From Bacillus sp. X1(2014) (GTDB lineage Bacteria > Bacillota > Bacilli > Bacillales_B > DSM-18226): a DNA stretch of 64,000 bases. The DNA lies in contig NZ_VEED01000018.1 of NCBI RefSeq assembly GCF_007678255.1, forward strand, positions 46,996 to 110,995, read 5' to 3'. Position 1 is the first letter of the stretch. The number at the start of each line of letters is the position of its first letter. Below, in pieces: positions 1 to 8,978 of this stretch. Made by a program: the position numbers and the translations under genes. The notes beneath the pieces are model-generated. The model was given only the letters and a program-made list of their open reading frames with translations. It made no database searches and was not told the DNA's origin.

Positions 1-3000
1 CGTGGCACGATCTAATTCAAATTTTACGTGTTGTTCCTGAGAATCCACTCGGCATGGTTGGTACGACGGCGACCATAATTTATCTTGGGAGATATCCCTT
101 ATATAAACATAGCTCCCCCATGGATCCATTACCGGGTCCTCGCGCCATCTGGAGAGCAATAAGCCTTTGTACTGGCTAAAACCACTGCCGGTATTCGTTA
201 CCACTGTTGTGAACGAACCATTTGAGAGAACGTTGACCTCAGGAACCTTTGTGTCAGGTGAAATATATTCTCTTACAGTTGGAACATCCTGAGCTTTTTT
301 GGAATACGGCTTGTGCACACGTCCCAAGGCTGGATGCTTAATATACTTCGGCGTTTTAGGAATCCGCTCTTGTAAAAGTAATTCTGCTGAACGGATTTGT
401 TTATTCCGATGGAATCTCTCTACCATTGTTTTTGGCAGCAATAGGTTCGCCAGGGTTAGGAAACTCATCCCTTGATGATGGGCCATAAAACTTTGAATCA
501 CCTGATGTTGCTTACCATTAGGGAGCCGTTCTTGCGTAAAATCCATTGCTTCATAAAAGCCATATTTACCTCGACCATTTAACTGCTCTATTTTTTTCAA
601 AGCATCCAAAGCCTGATCCTTTGCAAATGGCAGAGCCATGATCGTTGCGTACGGTGCAGTAACTAAATCTTGTTCAAGTCCCCGTTTAAATCCGAGACCC
701 GGAACACCGAAGGCCCGATACTGGTAATTCATTTGATAATCAAACGCATAATAGCCTGACTCAGAGATCCCGAATGGCACGCCTCGCTGTTGTGCATATT
801 GAATTTGGCGATCCACAACCGCAGCATACGTCTTTTCCCACAAGGTATTTCGATAGGTCCTCATTAACAGCCATGGCATTAAAAATTCAAACATGGTTCC
901 AGACCAGGACAAGAGGACGGGCCGTTTTCCTACTCTTGTCATCGTTCTTCCAAGTACATGCCAATGGGACACAGACACTTGACCAAGCGCAATTGCGACA
1001 AAGCTAGCAATTCTTGCCTCAGACGCCATTAAATCATATAGCACCTCATCCTGTGTATTTCGATCAGCATGGTATCCTAAGGAAAAAAGATTAGCTCTAT
1101 GATCAAATAATGGCTGGAAATTGGTTTCCTCTATCAATTTTCCAATCCGTTTAAGCAACATTTGACCCCTATCGCGCCAAATAATATTTGCCTTCTTACC
1201 ACTACGTTGTCTCGAAACATCCGGTGCGATTTCTTCGGAAAAAGCAGTTTTCAGCTTTTCATCGTTGTGAAAGTGGTAAATCGGAGTTTCCTTTTTATCA
1301 AAGGATTCTAGCCACTCGGCTAAACCTTCTTTTACCGTAATCAGACAGCCGACTAAATTTCCTGAATCAACGGTTGATATATACCTTGGCGATAATGGGT
1401 TCAGTGTCTCCGTGTCATACCAATTGTATAAATGCCCTTCCCACTTTTCCATCCGCTCAAGTGTCTCCAATGTCCGCTCCAACCGCAAAATTAATCCAGG
1501 GGTATCAATAAACGCAAAATCCCTCGCCGCTAAAGCGCAGGTAAGATACATCCCGATATTGGTAGGAGAAGTTCGATGCGCTACCCCGTTCGGCGGTTCC
1601 ATTTGCACATTGTCAGGCGGCAGCCAGTTCTCTTTTTCGGTAACAAAATCTTCATAAAAAGACCATATTTGCTGAGCCAGGTTCGTTAATTCTTCGAGCT
1701 CCTCTTCCGAAAATGCCAAACGTTCCTGTGGAGACGGTTGATCAAGCCACCTTATGACAAGTGGAGCACATATCCACATCACAGTTAATGTAAGTCCAAT
1801 GATCTGCACCACTGTATTTTCATTAAATAAGGTTGCCGCCAAGAACAAAAGACAAAGAACATAACCTCCTAACATGGATTGGAGCAAAGGAGTTTCCTTC
1901 CGTTCGCTATTACGATTCACTTCATCTGTTGAGACCCATTCGAGCATCCGTTTTTTTGAAAACAATAAACGATACAACGATCTCACAATAGCATCGAGCA
2001 AAAGGACTATTTGAAACGGCATGGTGACAATCCCTAACAAGACTTGAGCCGCCGTGTTTAAAATACTACGCAGATTCATTAAACTTGACTGAAAGGTAAC
2101 AAGCTGGCGAAGAACCGGCAAGAACCATGTCGCAGTCACCAATGCGATCCAGCGTAAAGGAGATCCCGGAAGGATCGTGACTGCTAATAGAAGGGTAACA
2201 AATAGTGACGTAGACATTAGACTCCGCCGCATATTATCAATGATCTGCCACTTAGTCAGTACAGACATATCGACTGGCAGCAGTTCACCTCTTCGGTTCT
2301 TCACTCTTGGCAGCAACCATAGTAATAGCTGCCAATCTCCTCTTACCCAGCGATGCAGCCGCTTTTGAAAGACGATAAACTTCGCTGGATAATGATCAAT
2401 TAATTCAATATCGGAAAGTAGCCCTGCACGCAGGAAACTTCCTTCAAGTAAATCATGACTCAACACCCGGTTATCCGGAATCCGTTCACATAGCACTTGA
2501 TAAAATGCATCCACATTAAATATTCCTTTTCCGGTGAAAATCCCCTGACCCAGTACATCTTGATACGGATCAGAAACGGCAAACGCATATGGATCAAACC
2601 CTGGATCTGCTGAAAATAGACTGGCAAAACGGGATTTCATTGAGGCCTCATGACTCATACTGAGTCTTGGTTGAAGCACCCCGTAGCCCTCGATTACTCT
2701 TGTCTTGGTATCATTTAGAATCGGTTGATTATAGGGTAGATGCAGCGTCCCAATCATTCGCTGGGCGCTTTCCAGTGGAAGCTGCGTATCTGAATCGAGA
2801 GTAATGATATAACGCACATCCTGAAGGATAGTCAAATCGGCTTTTATTAAAGCAAAGCTGGTATCCTTTCTCCCTTTTAGAAGCTCTACAAATTCGACTA
2901 GCTTTCCACGCTTTCTCTCCCATCCCATCCAAACACCCTCTGACGGGTTCCATTGCCGCTTTCGCTGAAAGAGATGAAAGTTTGTGTTGGAATAGGTAGT

Positions 3001-4668
3001 TCGCAGTCGTTCAATTTCTTTTTTAGCCGCTGTTAAAATGACTTCATCCTGTTCGAGAGACTCTGTCTCCGCATCCTTGAAGTCGCCAAGTAACGCAAAG
3101 TGGAGATTGGAATCCCGATTCGCCAAATAATGCAATTCAAGCCGGTCCGTCAACTCCTTTACTTCTGTTATCGATGACCAGATGACTGGAATCACGACAA
3201 TCGTTTTCGCATCAGCGGAAATTCCTTTTGAAAAATCAAATCTCAATAATGGGACTGGACCTTTGACTCGTTCAATGAACCAATGAGCTGAAGTAACCGC
3301 CCATTCTGTCACTGGGAACAAAAGAGTTCCTAGAATAGCAAGCCATTGAAGGGGTGTAAAAAATTCATCCCAACCTATCCAGATTGAAAAGCCAATCAAA
3401 AACACAACGAAGTATACGGCTAACATATTAAAATACGTCCCTGTGGCTCGGCGCATTAACCCTGTTTCTGGGATAGCTCGTGGCTTACCACACATCTTTA
3501 ACGCTTGTCTCAATTGCATTATGCCATTAGGATCTAATAAGTAATAGGCAACAAATAATTGACGATTTTTATCCTTGCTATATTTTTCGTTAAGTTCCTT
3601 TCCATATGTATCTGCTCGTTCCTCGCTATTTTCCTGTTCTTGCGTTGCCTTACTTGATAGTTTCTCTCCATATTTATCAGCGAGCTCCACTGCCTGTGCT
3701 GCCACAAGATTTTCCGGCAGATTTAAACGTCTCGAAAGCCTCTCGACCCTCTTTCGGAGAGTATCACGACTAGAGAAATCAAGTTGCGCATAAAGGCCGG
3801 TCCTCTCTTTCCTTAGTGATTGCTCAACCATGCTAATTTGCTCAAAGGTTTCCTTCCAGTCCCATCGAGAAAGCTTACGCAAGCTAGTGATCAGGTTACC
3901 TGTCGTTACTTGAAAGGCTGCTTGGAGCTGATATTCATATGACAATATGTGATCAAGGCTCTCTGGTCCATTCTCCAATTTGCAAATGAGCCATTCACCG
4001 ACTGTTGCTGTATAATCAGCTCGTTCGCGCAGATGTTTTACCAAATGGACAATCATCGGTCCAGAAAGAGGCATTTCTTGTCCAGCGTCCTCTAATACTT
4101 GCTTCAGTTTTTCTGGAGTGATCTCCGTGGTCTCGATATCGGAAAGTAACTTTTCAACCAACACACAAACATCGCGTCTTTCCTTAACTGTATCCATGAT
4201 TTCGGCCAACCGACGAATCAAAGCCACCCTCATAATAAGCGGCACAGCCCAAACTTCACCCATTGTCAGTACGGAAACTTCCTGATAAGACTGGAGATAG
4301 GAAATATACGAATCCATATCTAAATGCCCGTCGTTAAATTGAAGATAATCTGTACAAATAGAATAAACTCTAGAATCCCCCGTTTTTTTTAGGTGGGGTA
4401 AAGAGTTAACAAACTTTTTCGTTAACTCTTGGTTTACTACAAGCACCTGCTCTTCCAAAAATTCCGCGTTATCTAATAACCAATCTTCGGCTGGCTGTGA
4501 ACAGGATGAACGATTATCTCTTAAGTCGTTAACAAAGTTGCGCAATTTCTCAAAGTCCGACTCATTTGACCGAATAAAGCGTGTTGATTTCTTTCGACTT
4601 ATGTAAGGATCGTGGGTTAATGCTGTTTTATGCGCTTCTTCTCTTAGTTGCTCTTTATTAAAAATCAA
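1..4668 (-). CDS. Cyclic beta-1,2-glucan synthase (NdvB/ChvB type), N-terminal 1556 residues, cut by the left edge
   Basis: The frame stays open from a TTG at 4668-4666 to the window edge, and a GGGGGG Shine-Dalgarno lies 6 nt upstream. Residues 1-400 are helical and unassigned. Membrane segments near 405-450 precede a processive glycosyltransferase domain with LDSDTQLP (about 620) and RWVRGDWQ (about 771), the D,D,D/QxxRW pattern. More membrane segments follow (about 815-960). A glucoamylase-like region contains HHQGMSFL (about 1396). The family polymerises UDP-glucose into beta-1,2-glucan and cyclises it, and has a C-terminal GH94 phosphorylase-like domain that would lie outside the window. 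Family members are typically about 2,800 residues, so roughly half is visible. Whether the Bacillus product is cyclic glucan is inference. Confidence 0.9.
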   Translation of the reverse strand, partial: MIFNKEQLREEAHKTALTHDPYISRKKSTRFIRSNESDFEKLRNFVNDLRDNRSSCSQPAEDWLLDNAEFLEEQVLVVNQELTKKFVNSLPHLKKTGDSRVYSICTDYLQFNDGHLDMDSYISYLQSYQEVSVLTMGEVWAVPLIMRVALIRRLAEIMDTVKERRDVCVLVEKLLSDIETTEITPEKLKQVLEDAGQEMPLSGPMIVHLVKHLRERADYTATVGEWLICKLENGPESLDHILSYEYQLQAAFQVTTGNLITSLRKLSRWDWKETFEQISMVEQSLRKERTGLYAQLDFSSRDTLRKRVERLSRRLNLPENLVAAQAVELADKYGEKLSSKATQEQENSEERADTYGKELNEKYSKDKNRQLFVAYYLLDPNGIMQLRQALKMCGKPRAIPETGLMRRATGTYFNMLAVYFVVFLIGFSIWIGWDEFFTPLQWLAILGTLLFPVTEWAVTSAHWFIERVKGPVPLLRFDFSKGISADAKTIVVIPVIWSSITEVKELTDRLELHYLANRDSNLHFALLGDFKDAETESLEQDEVILTAAKKEIERLRTTYSNTNFHLFQRKRQWNPSEGVWMGWERKRGKLVEFVELLKGRKDTSFALIKADLTILQDVRYIITLDSDTQLPLESAQRMIGTLHLPYNQPILNDTKTRVIEGYGVLQPRLSMSHEASMKSRFASLFSADPGFDPYAFAVSDPYQDVLGQGIFTGKGIFNVDAFYQVLCERIPDNRVLSHDLLEGSFLRAGLLSDIELIDHYPAKFIVFQKRLHRWVRGDWQLLLWLLPRVKNRRGELLPVDMSVLTKWQIIDNMRRSLMSTSLFVTLLLAVTILPGSPLRWIALVTATWFLPVLRQLVTFQSSLMNLRSILNTAAQVLLGIVTMPFQIVLLLDAIVRSLYRLLFSKKRMLEWVSTDEVNRNSERKETPLLQSMLGGYVLCLLFLAATLFNENTVVQIIGLTLTVMWICAPLVIRWLDQPSPQERLAFSEEELEELTNLAQQIWSFYEDFVTEKENWLPPDNVQMEPPNGVAHRTSPTNIGMYLTCALAARDFAFIDTPGLILRLERTLETLERMEKWEGHLYNWYDTETLNPLSPRYISTVDSGNLVGCLITVKEGLAEWLESFDKKETPIYHFHNDEKLKTAFSEEIAPDVSRQRSGKKANIIWRDRGQMLLKRIGKLIEETNFQPLFDHRANLFSLGYHADRNTQDEVLYDLMASEARIASFVAIALGQVSVSHWHVLGRTMTRVGKRPVLLSWSGTMFEFLMPWLLMRTYRNTLWEKTYAAVVDRQIQYAQQRGVPFGISESGYYAFDYQMNYQYRAFGVPGLGFKRGLEQDLVTAPYATIMALPFAKDQALDALKKIEQLNGRGKYGFYEAMDFTQERLPNGKQHQVIQSFMAHHQGMSFLTLANLLLPKTMVERFHRNKQIRSAELLLQERIPKTPKYIKHPALGRVHKPYSKKAQDVPTVREYISPDTKVPEVNVLSNGSFTTVVTNTGSGFSQYKGLLLSRWREDPVMDPWGSYVYIRDISQDKLWSPSYQPCRVDSQEQHVKFELDRAT

Positions 4669-5008
4669 ATTATTCCCCCCAAAAAAGCATTTTTCACCAA
4701 GGTATTATACTGATAAAAATTGCCCATTCTGGCTGGAAAATATGCAAAATAGTTCCATGGGGAATGTCAAGACAAGGGATTTGAACTGTGCAACATGATC
4801 AATAAAGGCTTTTACCAAGCCGATTATCCCATGAACACGATTTTTCAAATGGTTTCTGATTGAAGGATAGAACCAAAATAGATTCTATAATTAAATTTTG
4901 CCTTTTTTGGTGAAGGCGTTTATCTTTATTAGTAAAATATGTACAGATTCTTAAAACACGGAAGTCCGAAAACAAAAGAACTTTGATATTATAACCTCAT
5001 CACATAAT
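4669..5008. other. Intergenic region with no recognisable gene
   Basis: AT-rich spacer that includes the upstream region of the glucan synthase on the minus strand. Only the Shine-Dalgarno at 4675-4680 is clear. No ORF with a convincing start or family match was seen. Confidence 0.5.
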
Positions 5009-5035
5009 AACCCCGTTCTATGAAAGAACGGGGTT
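5009..5035. terminator. Hairpin terminator 3' of the nitroreductase gene
   Basis: A perfect 11-bp stem (5009-5019 with 5025-5035) with a 5-nt loop lies just past the stop of the minus-strand nitroreductase. The U-tract is weak on both strands, so termination strength is uncertain. Confidence 0.55.
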
Positions 5036-5077
5036 GAAATAAACTTTTTTGATTTTAAATCCTTCGTTTCTTTTGTA

Positions 5078-5740
5078 TTATTCCACTGGCAATTCGTTAA
5101 AGAACACTACATCCTCAATAGGAAGACGTGTCGTAGGATGTCCTGGTTTTGTTGCTTTCCCAATAGCAATGAGCATAACCGGCACAAACTGTTCGGAAAT
5201 TCCGAAAGCTTCTACGAACTTCGCTTTATCGTACCCTCCCATCGGAACAGTGTCGTAACCTTTGGATCGGGCGACAAGCATGAGCTGCATCGAGATTAGG
5301 CCTCCATCCGTATATACGATTTGGCGAGCCACTTCAGGCGGCAAGTTTGAGTACATGCCAACTGTTCGTTCGATGAATGATTTAGCCGTATCATCCGGCA
5401 TAAAGCCTGCTTCCACTGCCTGCCCATAAATTTTTTCGGCTTTCTTGTAGCTTTCTACATCGCCAAGCACAGCAATAACAGCAGAAGCCTCGACTACTTG
5501 TTGTTGGTTAAACGCGATTGGCAAAAGCTTTTCCTTCAACTCCGGTTTATCGATGACTAGAAACCGCCATGGTTGCAGGTTCGAAGACGAAGGAGCCAAC
5601 GTTGCGAGCTCCAGCATTTCGGTCATTTCTTCGCGTGAGATCTGCACTGTTGGATCATATGAACGAACAGATCGACGTTCACGGATAACATCTACGAACA
5701 TTTGCTGTCCGACCCTATCTATAGTTTGAGAGTTTGACAT
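5078..5740 (-). CDS. Nitroreductase family protein (YdgI/YodC-like)
   Basis: A 220-residue FMN-dependent NAD(P)H oxidoreductase. Near the N-terminus it has RRSVRSYDP, followed by LAPSSSNLQPWRFLV, the usual FMN-binding and dimer-forming signature. A GGMG-like segment (PMGGYDKAKF) and a late GKATKPGHPTTR follow. Length and motifs agree with B. subtilis YdgI/YodC from memory. GGAGG lies 8 nt before the ATG. It sits alone with a hairpin after the stop. The physiological substrate cannot be read from sequence; quinones or nitroaromatics are usual for the family. Confidence 0.88.
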   Translation of the reverse strand: MSNSQTIDRVGQQMFVDVIRERRSVRSYDPTVQISREEMTEMLELATLAPSSSNLQPWRFLVIDKPELKEKLLPIAFNQQQVVEASAVIAVLGDVESYKKAEKIYGQAVEAGFMPDDTAKSFIERTVGMYSNLPPEVARQIVYTDGGLISMQLMLVARSKGYDTVPMGGYDKAKFVEAFGISEQFVPVMLIAIGKATKPGHPTTRLPIEDVVFFNELPVE

Positions 5741-5888
5741 AATAATTCCTCCTGATAATGATAGATTACTTCATCTCTACTACGACAATTTTAAGGAAAA
5801 TTCATATATCGTAAGAGTTTTAACCCTATCATGAAAAATGTGATAAAAGATACTTCATCCACTATTGTTTGCATCTTACTCAGTTACC

Positions 5889-6046
5889 TTACTCACCTTG
5901 AACCGATTTGTCAAAAATAATGCAATAGTACTTTAACCATTTACCCTGCTTATACCCTTTCATTTGGAAGTCAAAATCCTCTTTTAAGGGGGGAGCGTCA
6001 GGAAAATGCAGATTACAACGTTTAGGAAATTCTAAAATAAAAAGCC
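5889..6046 (-). pseudogene. Unrecognised C-terminal gene remnant
   Basis: About 50 protein-like codons (for example FPKRCNLHFPDAPPLKEDF and KGYKQGKWLKYYC) end at a TAA at 5889 without a plausible start; the upstream side abuts a terminator hairpin. Composition looks coding rather than random, but no family was recognised. Weak call. Confidence 0.25.
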
Positions 6047-6085
6047 CAATTTTCTCAGCATAAAAATGGAGAAATTAGGCTTTTT
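6039..6085. terminator. Strong bidirectional hairpin terminator
   Basis: AAAAAGCC..AATTTTCTC at 6039 pairs with GAGAAATT..GGCTTTTT ending at 6085, giving U-runs on both strands. It lies between the fragment below 6046 and the phosphatase/peptide unit upstream. Confidence 0.7.
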
Positions 6086-6182
6086 CGTAACTCGATAAAC
6101 CCGCTCGATTGCAAAAAAATTAGTATCTATCGCACTATCGAAAAATTAAAGCATTTAAGCAATTTATTTACCAATTAAGAAA

Positions 6183-6224
6183 AGCGAAAGTTACTTCCCA
6201 AATAAATGGGGACTAACCTTCGCT
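6183..6224 (-). terminator. Terminator of the phosphatase/small-peptide unit
   Basis: An imperfect hairpin (AGCGAAGG.. with ..CTTTCGCT) starts 9 nt after the stop of the 32-residue ORF and is followed on the minus strand by TTTTCTT. Its position supports the small ORF being the last gene of a transcript. Confidence 0.55.
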
Positions 6225-6232
6225 GATATTTT

Positions 6233-6331
6233 TTAAACTCTTGTAGTACAGGAGTTGTAGCAAATTTTTGCAATAAGCGGTTCGTTAAACGATAAATTCA
6301 TATCTTTAATTAATCCCGGTTCTGCTTTCAT
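6233..6331 (-). CDS. 32-residue Cys-containing peptide downstream of the PP2C-like gene
   Basis: The ORF starts at an ATG at 6331 with GAGGAGAAG about 6 nt upstream and ends at 6233, directly before a terminator. The N-terminal part is MKAEPGLIKDMNLSF and the C-terminus is KICYNSCTTRV, with two Cys separated by three residues. It lies 72 nt after the phosphatase gene on the same strand. The charged N-terminal half and Cys/Thr/Ser-rich C-terminus resemble the leader/core layout of a modified peptide, but no modifying enzyme is adjacent, so this is only a suggestion. It may equally be a small regulatory protein. Confidence 0.55.
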   Translation of the reverse strand: MKAEPGLIKDMNLSFNEPLIAKICYNSCTTRV

Positions 6332-6403
6332 GTAGACTTCTCCTCATCATATAAGCTTTATCATGATCCCCATCTTATCATCTGAGCGAAGATTATTTCT
6401 TAT

Positions 6404-7159
6404 CTAATATTGTTCTAATTCCATAGAATATACTTGTAAACCGAATGTATGTATCTTTCTAAATGTTTCTTCAATTGAATAGTTTGGATGAAAAAAGCCA
6501 TCTGTTATCATTAATAATGTTTTGATTTCACTGCTATTCACTTGACCATGCTGAATAAAATGTAAAACTTCTTTTTTTCCATTAGCTACAGTATAACCAT
6601 ATTCCTTATTAGCTAATGAACGATTAAAGATAAGCTGTTGAGTACGATCATTATAATACTCCTCATCTTGAATTTTAACTCCTTGGTTTCTTTGTTCCTC
6701 ACGCAATAATTTTGCTCTATAATTTATATCTTTTACCGTATCTCTTGTTAAGGCTTTGATGGTTCCGTTTTGGTACTCAGCCATGATCATACAATCACCA
6801 AGCTGAGCATAAGAAATCTTTCCATCATTTTCAATCTTTATTATTGCAGCGCATGTTGACCAAAGATTTTCATATTTTTCCTGATTCACCTTGTATTTTT
6901 CCATGTGTTCTCTCAACATTCTATTAGCAGCCATCATTCCTTCAACTAATGAAAGGTTACTTTGGTAGAGTCTAAAGAAATAATCTTTAAATATATTAGA
7001 TGCTAAATATGCACCGTTCATTCCGTTTTCATCTTTGAATGGCATTAAGGGAGTTGCCCCATCAAATACCCCATAAACATTTACCTTTTCATTTAACACG
7101 ATAGAATCTTCACTTACACTTTTATGAGGTGCAGCACTTAAAAAAGACTCAACTTTCAT
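6404..7159 (-). CDS. PP2C-family serine/threonine phosphatase-like protein
   Basis: A 251-residue soluble protein with PP2C landmarks: VFDGAT near residue 33 (metal-binding Asp), LGDCMIM near 122, and LLMITDGFFHP near 216. The N-terminal SEDS segment matches the usual start of the fold. The long charged insert (about 140-185) is atypical. PP2C enzymes remove phosphate from Ser/Thr using two metals. No partner kinase is nearby. A Shine-Dalgarno (AAAGGTGG) precedes the ATG. It forms a likely transcript with the 32-residue peptide gene 72 nt downstream. Confidence 0.75.
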   Translation of the reverse strand: MKVESFLSAAPHKSVSEDSIVLNEKVNVYGVFDGATPLMPFKDENGMNGAYLASNIFKDYFFRLYQSNLSLVEGMMAANRMLREHMEKYKVNQEKYENLWSTCAAIIKIENDGKISYAQLGDCMIMAEYQNGTIKALTRDTVKDINYRAKLLREEQRNQGVKIQDEEYYNDRTQQLIFNRSLANKEYGYTVANGKKEVLHFIQHGQVNSSEIKTLLMITDGFFHPNYSIEETFRKIHTFGLQVYSMELEQY

Positions 7160-7307
7160 TGGTTGTCCACCTTTCTGTTATAAAATCAACAGAAAAACGA
7201 TTAAATATATTAAGAAATTATATGATTTAATAAGAAATTTTATTGTTACTAATTTTCTGTTTCTTTAGATAAGGTGCTGCGCCTTTCACTAACACAGTGT
7301 TTAGCGT

Positions 7308-7408
7308 ATTTTTATTTCGTCCTATGTAATAGCCCACACCATTTCACTAGTTATGGCTGCTGCCTTCCCGCCCTGACCAGTTTCCTAGTGTCTTTGTTGT
7401 ACTATGAC
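7308..7408 (-). ncRNA. Small SRP RNA-like transcript (4.5S-type domain)
   Basis: The minus strand carries GGTCAGGGCGGGAAGGCAGC followed by AGCC, very close to the universal SRP helix 8 motif GGUCAGGuccGGAAGGaAGCAGCC. It is enclosed by CACTAG/CTAGTG pairing, and further weak pairing extends outwards. Compared with the consensus, the pair closing the GGAA loop is G-G, which would give a hexaloop. Bacilli normally use a roughly 270-nt SRP RNA with an Alu domain; this looks like a small version or a decayed extra copy. Ends are approximate. A TATACAAT-like box lies upstream near 7428. Confidence 0.55.
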
Positions 7409-7473
7409 TAAATTAATATTGTATATATTTTCTACAAGGTTTGTATAACCGCCCAGTTAGTTCAACAACCAAA

Positions 7474-7492
7474 AGCTGCCTTAATGACAGCT
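7474..7492 (-). terminator. Possible weak terminator after the zinc-ribbon gene
   Basis: AGCTG pairs with CAGCT and is followed on the minus strand by TTTTGG, about 95 nt after the stop of the 73-residue gene. Short stem, weak call. Confidence 0.25.
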
Positions 7493-7587
7493 CTGATCTT
7501 AAACTCAAGACCCGTTAGTGAACATGTAACTTCTTTTCTATTGCATATAATGTTAGAAATATAATACCTAATCCTCCTCGAATCCCA

Positions 7588-7809
7588 TTATTCAGAATCA
7601 TTAATAGGAGTAAACTCTCTTTTACAATCTGGACATTTTCCTAAGTATCTCTTTTGGTCAGCATTAACATAAAATCTAAATTGATTCCCCTTTTCACAAT
7701 GTGTACATTTCCAGTACCCTTGTATATATCCACTTGCTTTGTCGGGGATGTCACAATCGACAGAATACACAAGATAAGGTTTATCTGGTGCATAATGAGG
7801 TTTGTACAT
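7588..7809 (-). CDS. Small zinc-ribbon protein, unknown function
   Basis: A 73-residue protein with two CxxC knuckles (CTHC near 35 and CPDC near 59), typical of a zinc ribbon, and an acidic tail. The AAAGGAGG at about 7839-7846 is about 30 nt before the ATG, too far for ideal use. No in-frame ATG, GTG or TTG lies closer, so the start either uses a long spacer or an unusual codon. No catalytic residues are visible. Possibly a nucleic-acid or protein-binding factor, which is inference. Confidence 0.6.
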   Translation of the reverse strand: MYKPHYAPDKPYLVYSVDCDIPDKASGYIQGYWKCTHCEKGNQFRFYVNADQKRYLGKCPDCKREFTPINDSE

Positions 7810-7992
7810 AAATGGTTTTAATAGGACTATTATTTTTTCCTCCTTTTATTAAATAGTTTGGGTCAATACTTAATTTTATTTATATTATATTTTCTACATT
7901 TTTAATACCCATTTTTTTACAGATAAACTCATAATTAAAACAATTGTTTATCACTTTTGCATTAGGGGTTATTGGATAAATAATTGAAATAA

Positions 7993-8091
7993 TTCACACT
8001 TTCATAAAATGGGTCAAATACGACATAAAATGATTATAATTTCCTCCCTGTTCTTCAACGAGGTCTCTAAAGGTACCATAATGTTCAATTG
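7993..8091 (-). pseudogene. Short C-terminal remnant, possibly the tail of an ABC ATPase
   Basis: Thirty-two codons ending at a TGA at 7993 read IEHYGTFRDLVEEQGGNY.., similar in style to the G-T-hh-E-L tail after the H-loop of ABC ATPases. The upstream side is cut by a terminator hairpin at 8098, so nothing else of the gene is left. Family assignment is tentative. Confidence 0.28.
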
Positions 8092-8097
8092 AAAAAA

Positions 8098-8121
8098 GGA
8101 TATCTCAATTCGAGGTATCCC
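8098..8121 (-). terminator. Terminator of the 49-residue gene
   Basis: GGATAcCTC/GAGaTATCC hairpin followed by TTTTTT on the minus strand, 27 nt after the stop of the small gene upstream. Confidence 0.65.
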
Positions 8122-8148
8122 TTCTTAATTTATTGAAGTAAACTTTCC

Positions 8149-8298
8149 TTATGAGTTATGTTTACGGTTAGTTTGTTCCTTAAATCCCTTTTCAGGGAAA
8201 TCTCCTTCATCCACACGGTCATTTTCCAAATTTTTTCTAACACTTATCTTGTACTTTCCTTCTTGGTATGTATCAACTCTCCATGATTTATCACTCAT
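8149..8298 (-). CDS. Small hydrophilic protein of 49 residues, unknown
   Basis: ATG at 8298 with AAAGGA about 8 nt upstream; stop at 8149, then a U-tract terminator at 8098-8121. The protein begins MSDKSWRVDTYQEGKYKIS and continues with a charged, Asp/Lys/Asn-rich C-terminal half, no Cys and no membrane segment. Its own ribosome binding site and terminator support a real monocistronic gene. No function is assigned. Confidence 0.6.
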   Translation of the reverse strand: MSDKSWRVDTYQEGKYKISVRKNLENDRVDEGDFPEKGFKEQTNRKHNS

Positions 8299-8658
8299 TC
8301 AAATTTTCCTTTCATAATGGATTATTTAAACTTAATTGACTAAACAATTTCCTGATTTCACCTTAACAACATCTGTCTTCATGGCTTTAATTTGTCTGCA
8401 AATCATGATGGCTTTTCTTAGCCCACTTTCAAATTATTCGTATTTGTTTTTCTTCAAAAAATATCTCTCGAACCCAAAAGTTAAATGGATTAGGGTGATT
8501 TTGTTTTCCCTTGTATTTAATTACGTTTTTTCTTTTTTACAATCGTAATAAAATTACTTCCTCCCTAGCAATTATCATTCCCTCACTTTTACTTTTTACC
8601 TAAAAATGTAAACAACAAACAAATCTTTCTAGACCATAAAACTAATATTAAAGAATTC

Positions 8659-8778
8659 TTAAACGATTTTATAAAAAATACCAATTTCATCATAAAAGTG
8701 CTGTTTTCTCAGTTTGTTAAATTGTATTCTCTGGTTCGCTGTATCTTCAAGTACGGAATCGGTTGTGTAATACCACCG
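8659..8778 (-). pseudogene. Unrecognised coding remnant
   Basis: Forty codons of protein-like sequence (RWYYTTDSVLEDTANQR and on) bounded by stops and lacking a start. The opposite-strand ORF here has no ribosome binding site. Low-confidence relic in a roughly 650-bp AT-rich stretch (8300-8945) with no other supported gene. Confidence 0.22.
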
Positions 8779-8945
8779 TTATTTTTTTTGCAATACATCT
8801 TCATCGTGAAAATTGAAAACTATATTCCTAACGCAAGCATCAGACCGAAATACATAGCAAAAATAAAACTAAATCCCCCAAAAACTACGATTATAAGCTA
8901 AACTTTTAAATAGTTACATTAAAAAGCAACGCTAAGAACGAAAAA

Positions 8946-8971
8946 GCATCCAAACTGTTTCATTTGGATGC
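8946..8971. terminator. Hairpin terminator
   Basis: GCATCCAAA (8946-8954) pairs with TTTGGATGC (8963-8971). The minus strand continues with TTTTTC and the plus strand with CTTTATT. It follows the AhpD-like remnant and the FAD monooxygenase on the minus strand. Confidence 0.7.
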
Positions 8972-8978
8972 CTTTATT

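Noticed and set aside
8336..8548. 70-residue plus-strand ORF with hydrophobic segments
   Set aside because: TTG start without a ribosome site in a very AT-rich stretch; hydrophobic only because of T-rich composition.
8698..8901. 67-residue plus-strand ORF
   Set aside because: No ribosome site; the minus strand here reads more like an eroded gene.
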